Shown one piece after another: positions 19,546 through 28,796 of a stretch of 64,000 bases of DNA (position 1 is its first letter; each line of letters starts with the position of its first letter). The translations under genes were made by a program, and so were the position numbers. This DNA comes from Ensifer adhaerens (GTDB lineage: Bacteria > Pseudomonadota > Alphaproteobacteria > Rhizobiales > Rhizobiaceae): the NCBI RefSeq assembly GCF_002007205.1, contig NZ_LAZS01000005.1, forward strand, positions 1,302,001-1,366,000, written 5' to 3'. The notes under the pieces were generated by a model that did no database searches, was not told where the DNA came from, and saw nothing but the letters and a program-made list of their open reading frames with translations.

Positions 19546-20997
19546 TCAGCCGATCTGGCTTCCGACGAAATCCTTGACGATGCGCACGATGCCGCGACCG
19601 AGCAGGTCGTCGAGGGCTGCGATGAACTGGTCGACATGGGCGCGCTCGCAGATCAGCGGCGGCTCGAGGCGGATGACGTTGCGATTGTACTCGGTGAAAG
19701 CCACGAGCACATCGTAGTCACGCAGGAGCAGCGCGCCGATGAAACCGGAGAGCGAACCCTTGAGCTTGTCGTCGAGCATCGAGACGACGGGGCGCAGCAC
19801 CATCGGCAGCGTCTGGCTGAAGTCCTGGAATTCCAGACCGACCATCAGCCCCTGACCGCGGACGTCCTTGATGATCTTCGGATACTTCTCCTTGAGTGCC
19901 TGCAGGCGGTCGAGCAGATAGCTGCCGCTGTCGGCGGCGCGGTCGATCAGGTGCTCGTCATAGAGCACGTTGATGCCTTCGATCGCCGTCACGCAGGCCT
20001 CGCCCATGCCGCCGAAGGTCGCCATCGCGTGGATCATCGCCGTTTTCGGCGTGCCATAGGCCTTCATGTAGACTTCGCGGCGGGCAATCATCGCGCCGAC
20101 GGCGGCCTTGCCGGCGCCAAGCGACTTGGCGAGCGCCGTCACGTCAGGCACGACGCCGTAATGCTCGAAGGCATAGAAGCGGCCGGAGCGGCCATAGCCG
20201 CACTGCACTTCGTCGGCGACCCAGAGCACGCCGTACTTGTCGCAGAGCGCGCGCAGCTTCTGCCAGTATTCCGCCGGCGCCTGGATGATGCCGCCGCCGC
20301 CCTGGATGGTTTCGAGCACGATGACGCCGATTTCCGGATCGGACTTGAAGGCATTCTCCACCGCGTCGATATCGGCGAAGGGCACGCGCACGGTGTTGTC
20401 TGTGATCTTAAAGTCGGCACGGTAGAGCTGGCCGTCGGTGATGGCGAGCACGCCCTTGGTCTTGCCGTGGAAGGAATTCTCGGCATAGACGACCTTCGGC
20501 CGCTTCGGGCCGGCGGCGCGCTCGGCGAGCTTGACCGCGGCCTCCATCGCTTCCGAGCCGGAGGAACCGAGGAAGACCATATCGAGATCGCCGGGCGAGC
20601 AGGCGGCGATGTTCTTCGCCAGAGCCGCCGCATATTGCGACATGAAGGCGATGGCGATCTCGTGGCGCTTTTCGTCCTGGAACTTCTGGCGGGCGTCGAG
20701 AATGCGCGGATGGTTGTGGCCGAAGGCGAGCGAGCCGAAACCACCGAAGAAATCGAGGATCTTGCGGTCGTTCTGGTCGGTATAGAACATGCCTTCAGCG
20801 CTCTCGATCTTCACCTTGTGAAAGCCGAGAAGCTTCATGAAGTGGAGCTGGCCCGGGTTCAGGTGTTCCTTGAACGCGGTGGTGATGTCGCCGATCGACA
20901 TGGCCTTGGCCTGTTCGACCGTGATGAGATCGGGCCTGGCAACGCCGCCGTCGAGCGAAGGGGCGGCAACGGCGATACGGTTCGGTCTGTCCAGCAT
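19546..20997 (-). CDS. Class III (PLP-dependent) aminotransferase of the DprE1-like operon
   Basis: A 483-aa fold-type I aminotransferase. Visible are the cofactor region FLGSSGSEAMEAAVKLAE, the Asp in VLWVADEVQCGYGRSG and the PLP-Lys in TALAKSLGAGKAAVGAM. The closest types are ornithine/4-aminobutyrate aminotransferases, but the substrate is not clear. It is the last gene of a five-gene minus-strand operon. Two starts are possible: an ATG at 21012 overlapping the SDR stop (ATGA), and the ATG at 20997 placed well after GGGGAG. The second is preferred. In context it might aminate a keto-sugar lipid; see the finding on this operon. Confidence 0.88.
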   Translation of the reverse strand: MLDRPNRIAVAAPSLDGGVARPDLITVEQAKAMSIGDITTAFKEHLNPGQLHFMKLLGFHKVKIESAEGMFYTDQNDRKILDFFGGFGSLAFGHNHPRILDARQKFQDEKRHEIAIAFMSQYAAALAKNIAACSPGDLDMVFLGSSGSEAMEAAVKLAERAAGPKRPKVVYAENSFHGKTKGVLAITDGQLYRADFKITDNTVRVPFADIDAVENAFKSDPEIGVIVLETIQGGGGIIQAPAEYWQKLRALCDKYGVLWVADEVQCGYGRSGRFYAFEHYGVVPDVTALAKSLGAGKAAVGAMIARREVYMKAYGTPKTAMIHAMATFGGMGEACVTAIEGINVLYDEHLIDRAADSGSYLLDRLQALKEKYPKIIKDVRGQGLMVGLEFQDFSQTLPMVLRPVVSMLDDKLKGSLSGFIGALLLRDYDVLVAFTEYNRNVIRLEPPLICERAHVDQFIAALDDLLGRGIVRIVKDFVGSQIG

Positions 20998-21008
20998 GGT
21001 GTCTCCCC

Positions 21009-22019
21009 TCATTCGGCCGGTACGGCGACAGCTTCAGGAGCTGCGGCGCCCATCTTCTTGGCCCGATATTCGTCATAGGCGGCGATCAGCATGTCGCCAT
21101 CGTTGAATTCCGCACGCCAGCCGAGCTCGCGCTTCAGCTTGCCGGTCTCACGCACGCACATCTCGTCGGCAATCAGATACTGTTCCGGATCCATGATCGG
21201 CTTGTTGACCAGGTCAAAGAAGGCGAGCGTCTGCTTGACCGCGAAGGCGGGCGTCGGCAGCAGGAAGGACTTCGATCCCGCATGTTTGATCAGCTTGCCG
21301 AGCAGTTCGCGCACCGAAGGCGGATTGTCGGAGCCGAGATTGTAAGCTTCGTTCGGCACGCCACCCTTCCAGGCAAGGCGAGCGGCTTCGGCGCAATCGA
21401 ACACGGAGATGAACTGGTAGGGCACCTTGCCCGAGCCGATCATCGGCACCGGCAGGTTCAGGTCGATCAGCTTGAACAGTTTTTCGAGAATGCCAAGACG
21501 GCCGGGACCGATGATCAGGCGCGGGCGGAAGATCGAAATGTTCATGCCCTGCTTGCGCCATTGCATGGCCAGTTGCTCGGTCGCCCATTTCGACTTGCCG
21601 TATTCGCCGAGCGGCTTTGCCGGATGGTCTTCGGTTTGCGGCGATTGCACCGTATGGCCGTAGATCATGTCGGTGGTGAACTGCACGAGGCGCGATGCGC
21701 CGGCGGCGTCCATGGCCTTCATGATGTTCTCGGCACCGTAATAGTTGACCGGCCAGAAAAACTCCCAGCGCTTCGCGCGGACCTGCAGCGGCGACAGCAT
21801 CTTGGCCGCCATGTTGTAGATCATGTCGTCAGGACCGATGCCGACCTTCTGGACGGCTTCCAGATCGGTGACGTCGCAATGAACGAAGCGCACGCGGCCG
21901 TAGTGCGGCAGGTCGGACTTGACGATATCGGCGACAACGACGTCCTCGCCTTCCTTGACGAGACGTTCCGCCAGGTGACGGCCCACGAAGCCGTCGCCAC
22001 CAAAGATGATGTGTTTCAT
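21009..22019 (-). CDS. NAD-dependent epimerase/dehydratase (extended SDR)
   Basis: A 336-aa extended short-chain dehydrogenase. The dinucleotide-binding motif is HIIFGGDGFVGRHLAERL. The catalytic pair is YGKSK (Tyr/Lys, about residue 145). Substrate-side features include FRPRLIIGPGRLGILEKL. The substrate is probably a sugar nucleotide or sugar lipid. It is coupled by ATGA to the SMR transporter upstream and followed immediately by the aminotransferase. It is not an obvious DprE2, which is a shorter classical SDR. Confidence 0.88.
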   Translation of the reverse strand: MKHIIFGGDGFVGRHLAERLVKEGEDVVVADIVKSDLPHYGRVRFVHCDVTDLEAVQKVGIGPDDMIYNMAAKMLSPLQVRAKRWEFFWPVNYYGAENIMKAMDAAGASRLVQFTTDMIYGHTVQSPQTEDHPAKPLGEYGKSKWATEQLAMQWRKQGMNISIFRPRLIIGPGRLGILEKLFKLIDLNLPVPMIGSGKVPYQFISVFDCAEAARLAWKGGVPNEAYNLGSDNPPSVRELLGKLIKHAGSKSFLLPTPAFAVKQTLAFFDLVNKPIMDPEQYLIADEMCVRETGKLKRELGWRAEFNDGDMLIAAYDEYRAKKMGAAAPEAVAVPAE

Positions 22020-22456
22020 GACTTGCTCCCGAATTCTGCGGTGCTCACCCCGGCGGCATCGGCCGGCTTGTCGTCGGCATGGGATGAAATGCCCGATTGG
22101 GCGATAAGAACGGTTCCGGCGCAGATCAGCGCGATGCCGGCGATGCGCCAGGCGTTGAGGTCTTCGCGAAAGACGAAATAAGCAAAGACCGCGACGGCGA
22201 CGTAAGCGAGGCTCAGGAACGGATAGGCAAAGGAAAGCTCGACCTTCGACAGCACGTAGAGATGCGACGCCATCGAGATGACGAAGGTCGCAAGACCGGC
22301 GAAGACCCAAGGGTTGAAGACGATCTGAAACAGCCGGACAATTGCCGTCTCAGCGGTCATCGAAATCGGTCCGAGCGTCATCATGCCCTGCTTCAGCATC
22401 AGCTGGGCAGCGGCGTTGGTGAGCACCGTAAAGAGAATGAATGGAATATATTTCAT
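22016..22456 (-). CDS. SMR/EamA-type small transporter
   Basis: A 146-aa membrane protein with four membrane helices, starting KYIPFILFTVLTNAAAQLMLKQG (in part), with the EamA-like end NAWRIAGIALICAGTVLIAQ. It is about the size of ArnE/ArnF and other small flippases of polyprenyl-phosphate sugars. The polar 25-residue tail is unusual. Given its operon it may flip the glycolipid made by the neighbouring enzymes, which is inference. Start ATG at 22456, 93 bases after the oxidase stop, so it may also have its own promoter. Confidence 0.82.
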   Translation of the reverse strand: MKYIPFILFTVLTNAAAQLMLKQGMMTLGPISMTAETAIVRLFQIVFNPWVFAGLATFVISMASHLYVLSKVELSFAYPFLSLAYVAVAVFAYFVFREDLNAWRIAGIALICAGTVLIAQSGISSHADDKPADAAGVSTAEFGSKS

Positions 22457-22497
22457 AGTTTTACTCCCAGTCCCGAAAATCTACTTACGGGCAAGAG

Positions 22498-22510
22498 ACG
22501 GATATTCCGT
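22498..22510 (-). promoter_or_regulatory. ACGGA-N3-TCCGT inverted repeat inside the operon
   Basis: A perfect 5-bp inverted repeat sits in the only sizeable gap of the operon (22457-22549), 42 bases before the transporter start, in otherwise AT-rich DNA. It could be an internal operator or a small hairpin. Confidence 0.25.
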
Positions 22511-22549
22511 GAAGTTTGCGCATTTAATTGAATAAAATTGTTTGCATTC

Positions 22550-23872
22550 TCATTCTGGCAAAGCCAGAGCCGTGCGTTTCCAGAAGTTCGAAACGAGCGC
22601 CGGATCGCGCAGCGCTTCGACCTTTCTCCATAAAGGGAATGATTTTTCAAATACTTGCGGGTTCATACGGGCATCCTTGTAAGGATTGACCGCGCCGCCG
22701 GCCTCGATCACGATGCGATCGAGCGCGTCGAGCAGCTTTACTGTCCGTTCACCTTGATTGGCGAAGTCCAGCGTCAAAGTAAAACCGGGACGCGGGAAGG
22801 AGAGGATGCCTCGGGAGCCGATGTCGCCGAACCGCTTCAAGATCGTCAGGAACGAGGCATGGCCGGCCTGACGGGCGGTTTCCATGAGTTTGGCCGTGAT
22901 CTCCGGAGCGTTCTCCGCGGGATAGACGCTCTGATGCTGGTAGAGCCCGCGCGGACCATAGAGCCGGTTCCACGCGCCGATCGCGTCCAAAGGGTAGAAA
23001 TAGGACGTCCAGGGAACCGTCGTTACGGTTTCGCCCGGCTTCACCTTGCGGAAATAATACTCGTTGAAGCCCTTCAAAGTTGCCCGGTTCAGCAGATTGA
23101 ACGGAGGGGAAAACGGCACCGAGAGTTTCAGGCCCTTGGGAACGTCGGGCAACTCGCATGAACCATCGGCATGGTCGCCGGCAAGAAGCACGCCCCGCCC
23201 CATGCGGGATCCCGTGGCAAGCTGATCGATCCAGGCGACGGAATATTCGTGCTCGGCATCGACGCCGTCGACGAGCGCAAAGTATCGGTCCAGGTTTTCG
23301 AAGCGGATCGCGTGCTGCTGAACATGCGGCGAAGGCACCTTCATCAACCGGATATCCACGGTGAGAATCAGTCCGGTCAGACCCATGCCGCCGATGGTCG
23401 CGGCGAAGAGTTCCGGGTTTTCGACCGGCGAGCAGGTCAGCCGTTCGCCGGTCGAGCGCAGCAGCGTGAACGCCGTCACGTGATTGCCGAAGGTGCCGCG
23501 CGCGTGGTGGTTCTTGCCATGCACGTCATTGGCGACCGCGCCGCCGACGGTCACGAAGGCCGTACCGGGCGTCACCGGCAGGAAGAAGCGATGCTCGATC
23601 GCGCGCTCCAGTACCTCACGCAGCGTCACGCCCGCTTCGCAGGTCATCATGCCGGTACCGGGATCAAACGCGAGGATGCGCGCGTGTCTGCGGCTCTCGA
23701 TCAGCAGGCCCTGATCATTATGGCAGCTGTCGCCATAACTGCGGCCGTTGCCGAAGGGCAAGAATCCTCCGGCCTCCAGGTTCCCGAGGCGGTCTTCATA
23801 GTCGTCAGGCAAAATGGCCGGCCGCGCCCGATTGTCGAGGCGGCCCCAGCTTTCATGGTCTTCAAATGTCAT
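22550..23872 (-). CDS. FAD-linked oxidase, decaprenylphosphoryl-beta-D-ribose 2-oxidase (DprE1)-like
   Basis: A 440-aa VAO-type flavoprotein. The FAD domain contains GFLPFGNGRSYGDSCHND and GGAVANDVHGKNHH. The C-terminal part aligns with mycobacterial DprE1: LKRFG, then LSFPRPGFTLTLDF and NPYKDARM. The Lys in KDAR corresponds to catalytic Lys418 of DprE1. The benzothiazinone-reactive Cys387 position is Thr here (LTLDF). DprE1 oxidises C2 of polyprenyl-phosphoryl-ribose on the way to the arabinose donor. Coupled by ATGA to the UbiA-type gene. The exact substrate is inferred. Confidence 0.85.
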   Translation of the reverse strand: MTFEDHESWGRLDNRARPAILPDDYEDRLGNLEAGGFLPFGNGRSYGDSCHNDQGLLIESRRHARILAFDPGTGMMTCEAGVTLREVLERAIEHRFFLPVTPGTAFVTVGGAVANDVHGKNHHARGTFGNHVTAFTLLRSTGERLTCSPVENPELFAATIGGMGLTGLILTVDIRLMKVPSPHVQQHAIRFENLDRYFALVDGVDAEHEYSVAWIDQLATGSRMGRGVLLAGDHADGSCELPDVPKGLKLSVPFSPPFNLLNRATLKGFNEYYFRKVKPGETVTTVPWTSYFYPLDAIGAWNRLYGPRGLYQHQSVYPAENAPEITAKLMETARQAGHASFLTILKRFGDIGSRGILSFPRPGFTLTLDFANQGERTVKLLDALDRIVIEAGGAVNPYKDARMNPQVFEKSFPLWRKVEALRDPALVSNFWKRTALALPE

Positions 23873-25344
23873 TGCGGCCCGATGGCTCCAAAGAGGATGA
23901 GCAGCGCGCCAACCAGCATGGTCAATTGGCTGCGCCAGTCGCGCATGATGAAGACAACAGGATCTTCATGCAGCATGCCGCGGCGTGCGAGCATCCAGAT
24001 GCGCAGCAACATATAGAGCACCAGCGGGCAGAGAGGCCACAACGCCCAGGGCGTGGTGTACATCTCCTGCAGCTCCTTGCTGTGCACGTAGAGCGCCAGA
24101 ACCAGGGCCGAGGTAAAGGCTGACGCCACGCCCGCCTGCCCGACCATTTCGAAGTCGACGGCAAGATAGCCGCGCCCGGGTACATTGCCGCCGTCCTTGT
24201 CCTCGAATTCGTGCAACTCGACGTAACGCTTCACCAGAGCCAAACTGAGGAAGAAGAAGATCGCAAAGGACACCAGCCAGAAGGAGAGTTCGGTGCCCGT
24301 CGCCGCCGCGCCGGCGACGATGCGCATGGTGTAGAGGCCGGCGAGCGTGAACACGTCGACGAGCAGCTTGCGTTTCAGCACGAAGGTATAGGCCGTCGTG
24401 GCGCAGGCGTAGAAGGCGAGCACCCCGGCAAACTTCCAGGGCAAGAGAAGGGTCAGCGCCATGGAGGCGAGGATGAGGCACCCGGCCAGCACCAGCGCCG
24501 TCGGCACGGACATCTGGCCGCTGGCGAGCGGCCTGTAGCGTTTCTTCGCGTGGCGGCGATCGTTGGCGAGATCCGAAAGATCGTTGATGACGTAGACGGC
24601 GGAAGCGAGGAAACTGAAGGCGAAGAAGGCGATGATGACGCTGACGATCGCATCGAAGTGCAGCACTTCGTGATTGAGGATCATCGGCACGCCGATGAGC
24701 ACGTTCTTCGCCCATTGATGTACCCGGATCGACTTCAGCGGCGCAAGCGCGCTCACCTTGCCCGTGTCGAGCCGCTCGGCGTCATGGTTGCGGCGCCATT
24801 TTTCCGCGGCCGCATCGGGCGAGACCACGATCGCGCGGCGCGCCACCTCGAAGACGGCGATATCGTCGCGGCTGTTGCCCATATAGTCGAAGGCGCCGTC
24901 GCCGAACCGTTCGACCAGCGCCTGGCGCTTGCGGCTGCTCGTCAGGTTGAGCTCGTCCGTCGAATGCATCACCGACGAAAAGACGCCCACATGCTCGGCA
25001 ATGTCTTTTGCGACGGATGGCGCGGCACCGGTGACCAGCACCAGCTCGCGCCCCGTCTTCTTCTCCTGCGCGAGCCGGTCGATGACGGCCTGCCGGTAGG
25101 GCCAGTCTTCCGCCCGGCGGCCGGACCGCAGCGCCACTTCATGCTTCAGCCGTGCCTTGCCTTTTGTCAGCCAGAACAGCATGGGAAACAGCATCAGCGG
25201 ATTGCGCAGCAGGATGATCGCCGCCCCTTCCCACAGGGTGTCGGCAGCCAGCAAAGTGCCGTCCAGATCCACACACAGCGGAATGTGCCGTGTCTCGGTG
25301 CGCGCGTCCATGAAGTCCATCCCAGCCATAGTTGCCGGTATCAT
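23869..25344 (-). CDS. HAD hydrolase-UbiA prenyltransferase fusion (DPPR-synthase/NoeC-like)
   Basis: A two-domain protein of about 491 aa. Residues 15-200 are a HAD phosphatase: DLDGTLL (motif I), VLVTGAAPS (motif II), Lys in SRKRQALVERFG and YMGNSRDDIAVFE (motif IV). Residues 215-490 are a UbiA prenyltransferase with about eight membrane helices and the first Asp-rich motif VINDLSDLANDRRHAKKRYR. The fusion matches the phosphoribosyl-polyprenyl-phosphate synthase group plus its phosphatase (Rv3806c/Rv3807c functions) and NoeC of Azorhizobium. The start is uncertain; the ATG at 25344 is used, with ATGs at 25326 and 25317 possible. First gene of the operon. Confidence 0.85.
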   Translation of the reverse strand: MIPATMAGMDFMDARTETRHIPLCVDLDGTLLAADTLWEGAAIILLRNPLMLFPMLFWLTKGKARLKHEVALRSGRRAEDWPYRQAVIDRLAQEKKTGRELVLVTGAAPSVAKDIAEHVGVFSSVMHSTDELNLTSSRKRQALVERFGDGAFDYMGNSRDDIAVFEVARRAIVVSPDAAAEKWRRNHDAERLDTGKVSALAPLKSIRVHQWAKNVLIGVPMILNHEVLHFDAIVSVIIAFFAFSFLASAVYVINDLSDLANDRRHAKKRYRPLASGQMSVPTALVLAGCLILASMALTLLLPWKFAGVLAFYACATTAYTFVLKRKLLVDVFTLAGLYTMRIVAGAAATGTELSFWLVSFAIFFFLSLALVKRYVELHEFEDKDGGNVPGRGYLAVDFEMVGQAGVASAFTSALVLALYVHSKELQEMYTTPWALWPLCPLVLYMLLRIWMLARRGMLHEDPVVFIMRDWRSQLTMLVGALLILFGAIGPQ

Positions 25345-25542
25345 CACGACTTCAACTTTCCAGAGTGGAAACGCGGCCCGCTGTTTCGCTGGCAAATTGG
25401 CGGGCTGGTTAACAAATCCGCAGCAACAAGGCGACGCCTATCGCCTGTCGCGTGAACGAAGATTCACACGCCAGGCCTTAAGCTCTTGTTTTGATGCATG
25501 TCGCTGCCGCAAAACCGCTGCACACTTTTTGCGCGACATGCG

Positions 25543-26427
25543 TTAGCGGCTGCCGATCCAGTTCAGCGCATCGCGCCAGTCGGTCATGCGCACCGGCGTT
25601 CCATGCGAGCCGGTTTCGAAGAGTATGAAACGCGTGGGGTAGCCCTTGGCCTTCAGCGCACGGTAGAGCGCCTTTTGACCTTCGGCGGGATAGACGGTGT
25701 CGCGGCTGCCATGGCTAAAGAACATGGGGAGCTTTGCCTTGTAGGCGGCGCTTTTCGTGAAATCCGGGTCGCTCGCGCCCCCCATCACCATCATGCCGCT
25801 GAGCGCTGCAACCGCGGACGCGTCGCGGGAAACGCCCCAGCAGATGAAGCTTCCCATCGAGGCGCAGGCGAGCACGACCGGACGGCCGCCGGAGCGTTCG
25901 GAGGCGTATCTGACCAGTCCGGCGATATCGGCCGCGCCTGCCGTATCGAAGGACCGGACGCTCGGCGCATAATAGGTGCCGCCATTGGCGACGGCGAGGT
26001 TCTTCAGCCGGTTGAAGTTTCCGCCGAAGGAAAAATCGTTGACGCCGAGCCGGCGGTCGCCGCCGCGACCATGGATAAAGATGACCGAAAAGCCGGCGCC
26101 GCGATCAGGGCCGACGCGCGTCACGTCAAGCGCGCGACCGCCGATATCGAGCGTTTCATTGACCTGTTCGCTCTTCACGCCGAGCGAAACATAAGCGCGC
26201 TTCACGCGGCGTTCGGGGATTTCGTCGCGCTCGTTGATATCGCGCAGCTCCTGATAATCGACCGTCAGGTCGTCTCCACCATCCTGCTCGCGCAGCACCT
26301 TCGCGTAGGAGAAAAGCTCGTCCTTGTAGGGCTTCAGCACCTGAGCCTGCGCCGGCGAAGCGGCGATTGCCAAGGCCAGGGCGAACAGGCCGGCGCGAAA
26401 CGGAAAAACAACTGTGGACACGGCCAA
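25543..26427 (-). CDS. Secreted alpha/beta-hydrolase-like protein
   Basis: A 294-aa exported protein. A signal peptide (about residues 1-28, ending SPAQAQ) precedes an alpha/beta-hydrolase domain. The oxyanion region is VIFIHGRGGDRRLG. The nucleophile elbow reads CASMGS, a C-x-S-x-G instead of G-x-S-x-G. The Asp is in FSHGSRDTVYP and the His in FETGSHGTPVR, so a full triad is present. The start is a TTG at 26427 with AGGGAG upstream; a GTG at 26421 is also in frame. The substrate is unknown. Confidence 0.78.
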   Translation of the reverse strand: MAVSTVVFPFRAGLFALALAIAASPAQAQVLKPYKDELFSYAKVLREQDGGDDLTVDYQELRDINERDEIPERRVKRAYVSLGVKSEQVNETLDIGGRALDVTRVGPDRGAGFSVIFIHGRGGDRRLGVNDFSFGGNFNRLKNLAVANGGTYYAPSVRSFDTAGAADIAGLVRYASERSGGRPVVLACASMGSFICWGVSRDASAVAALSGMMVMGGASDPDFTKSAAYKAKLPMFFSHGSRDTVYPAEGQKALYRALKAKGYPTRFILFETGSHGTPVRMTDWRDALNWIGSR

Positions 26428-26675
26428 ATGACGGGCTCCCTCTTATCCTGCAAGCCTTGCCATTGGCCGTTCCTCAAAGCAACACTCGGCCCGCAACACG
26501 GTCGCCAAGGCGAAGGAAAGCCGGCGGTCCGTACCAGAAATTCTCCTTTTGTTCGCGTATCCTGTGAGAGTCTGGCAGAATTCAGGTGATTCGACCGCCG
26601 AGGGATGGCGGCAAAGCCTGGGGCTTGCTATGGCCTCTGGCATTCCCGAACGACAGGAACGATCCGAACGGCCCC

Positions 26676-28736
26676 ATGGACGACAACAGCGACCTCTTCT
26701 CAATGCCCGAGCAACCGAAGCCCGTACAGCCGAGCGCCAAGCCGGCCGTGCCTGTGGCGCCCGTCGCGCGCGAAGAACCGCGCCCTGCCCCGAAAGGTAG
26801 CGACGGTAGCGACTACGACGCCTCGGCGATCGAGGTGCTCGAAGGCCTTGAGCCGGTTCGTCGTCGCCCGGGCATGTATATCGGCGGCACCGACGAAAAG
26901 GCGCTGCACCATCTCTTTGCCGAAGTCATCGACAACTCGATGGACGAAGCCGTCGCCGGCCATGCGAACTTTATCGAGGTCAATCTCGATGCCGAGGGCT
27001 TCCTGACCGTCACCGACAACGGCCGCGGCATCCCGGTCGAGAACCATCCGAAATTCCCCGGCAAGTCGACGCTCGAAGTCGTCATGACCGTGCTCCACGC
27101 CGGCGGCAAGTTCGACGGCAAGGCCTATGAGACCTCGGGAGGCCTGCACGGCGTCGGCGTCTCCGTCGTCAACGCCCTTTCCGATGCGCTCGAAGTCGAG
27201 GTCGCCCGCAATCGCAAGCTCTACCGCCAGCGCTTCTCCCGCGGCATTCCGCAGGGCGGGCTCGAAGAGCTCGGCGACGTGCACAACCGCCGCGGCACGC
27301 GCGTTCGCTTCCATCCCGATCCGGACATTTTTGGACCGCACGCGCATTTCGAGCCCGGCCGGCTGTTCCGCATGGCGCGCTCGAAGGCCTATCTCTTCGG
27401 CGGCGTCGAAATCCGCTGGTCCTGCGATCCGTCGCTTTTGCAGGAAGGCTCGGAAATCCCGGACAAGGCCGTCTTCCATTTTCCGGGCGGCCTGAAGGAC
27501 TATCTGGCGGCCACCCTCGGCAAGGAATTCACCGTCACCCGCGAGATCTTCGCCGGCAAGTCGGAGAAGGCCAACGGTCACGGCTCGCTCGAATGGGCGG
27601 TCACCTGGTACGGCGGCGACCAGCAGGTTCATTCCTACTGCAACACCATTCCGACGCCCGAGGGCGGCACGCACGAGGCGGGCTTCCGCATTGCGCTGAC
27701 CAAGGGCTTGAAGAACTATGCCGAACTGAAGCAGAACAAGCGCGCGGCGATCATCACCACCGACGACGTGATGATCTCGGCAGCCGGCATGCTCTCGGTC
27801 TTCATCCGCGAGCCCGAATTCGTTGGTCAGACCAAGGACAAGCTCGCGACGGTCGAGGCTCAGCGCATCGTCGAAAACGCGCTGCGCGACCCCTTCGACC
27901 ACTACCTCACCGATAACCCGGTAGAGGCCGACAAGCTCTTGGATTGGGTGGTCGAGCGCGCCGAAGAGCGCGTGCGCCGGCGCAAGGAAAAGGAAGTCAA
28001 CCGCAAGACGGCCGTGCGCAAGCTGCGGCTGCCCGGCAAGCTTGCCGACTGCTCGCAGAACACAGCAGAGGGCGCCGAACTCTTCATCGTCGAAGGCGAC
28101 TCCGCAGGCGGCTCGGCAAAACAGGCGCGCAACCGCGCCAACCAGGCGATCCTTCCCCTGCGCGGCAAGATCCTCAACGTCGCGAGTGCGGGCCGAGAAA
28201 AGCTCGGCGCGAACCAGCAGATCGCCGACCTCATCCAGGCGCTTGGTTGCGGCACCCGCAGCAAGTACCGCGAAGAGGACCTGCGCTATGAGCGCATCGT
28301 CGTCATGACCGACGCCGACGTCGATGGCGCGCATATCGCCTCGCTGCTGATCACCTTCTTCTATCAGGAGATGCCCGAACTGATCCGTGGCGGTCACCTC
28401 TATCTCGCCGTGCCGCCGCTCTATCGCATCAGCCAGGGCTCGAAAACGCTCTATGCCCGCGACGACGCGCACCGCGAGGAACTGATGCGGACCGAATTTG
28501 CGGGTCGCGGCAAGGTCGAGATCGGCCGGTTCAAGGGCCTCGGCGAGATGCTGCCGGCGCAGCTCAAGGAAACGACGATGGATCCGAAGTTCCGCACACT
28601 GCTGAAGGTCGAGATCGACGATGTCGATTTCGAGGGCACGCGCGAGGCGGTGGACAACCTGATGGGCACGAAGGCGGATGCCCGCTTCCGCTTCATCCAG
28701 GAACGCGCCGTCTTTGCGGAAAATCTGGACATCTGA
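26676..28736 (+). CDS. parE: DNA topoisomerase IV subunit B
   Basis: The ATPase subunit of the decatenase that separates daughter chromosomes, 686 aa. The GHKL ATPase domain has EVIDNSMDEAVAGH, VTDNGRGIPVE and SGGLHGVGVSVVNALS. The TOPRIM domain has ELFIVEGDSAGGSAKQ and VMTDADVDGAHI. The C-terminus carries GRFKGLGEMLPAQLKETTM. PLP-rich disordered residues 10-50 precede the ATPase domain, and the basic linker RRRKEKEVNRK is seen. The ATG at 26676 starts MDDNSDLFS; an upstream in-frame start at 26586 is less likely. Confidence 0.98.
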   Translation: MDDNSDLFSMPEQPKPVQPSAKPAVPVAPVAREEPRPAPKGSDGSDYDASAIEVLEGLEPVRRRPGMYIGGTDEKALHHLFAEVIDNSMDEAVAGHANFIEVNLDAEGFLTVTDNGRGIPVENHPKFPGKSTLEVVMTVLHAGGKFDGKAYETSGGLHGVGVSVVNALSDALEVEVARNRKLYRQRFSRGIPQGGLEELGDVHNRRGTRVRFHPDPDIFGPHAHFEPGRLFRMARSKAYLFGGVEIRWSCDPSLLQEGSEIPDKAVFHFPGGLKDYLAATLGKEFTVTREIFAGKSEKANGHGSLEWAVTWYGGDQQVHSYCNTIPTPEGGTHEAGFRIALTKGLKNYAELKQNKRAAIITTDDVMISAAGMLSVFIREPEFVGQTKDKLATVEAQRIVENALRDPFDHYLTDNPVEADKLLDWVVERAEERVRRRKEKEVNRKTAVRKLRLPGKLADCSQNTAEGAELFIVEGDSAGGSAKQARNRANQAILPLRGKILNVASAGREKLGANQQIADLIQALGCGTRSKYREEDLRYERIVVMTDADVDGAHIASLLITFFYQEMPELIRGGHLYLAVPPLYRISQGSKTLYARDDAHREELMRTEFAGRGKVEIGRFKGLGEMLPAQLKETTMDPKFRTLLKVEIDDVDFEGTREAVDNLMGTKADARFRFIQERAVFAENLDI

Positions 28737-28796
28737 GCCTGAGCGACGTGCTGGGCGGCTTTCCGCCCGCCATCACGCTTACGATCTTTCGAACGA

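Noticed and set aside
26700-28472. 590-codon minus-strand frame opposite parE
   Set aside because: Antisense shadow of a well-defined gene; the length results from GC-rich codon use.
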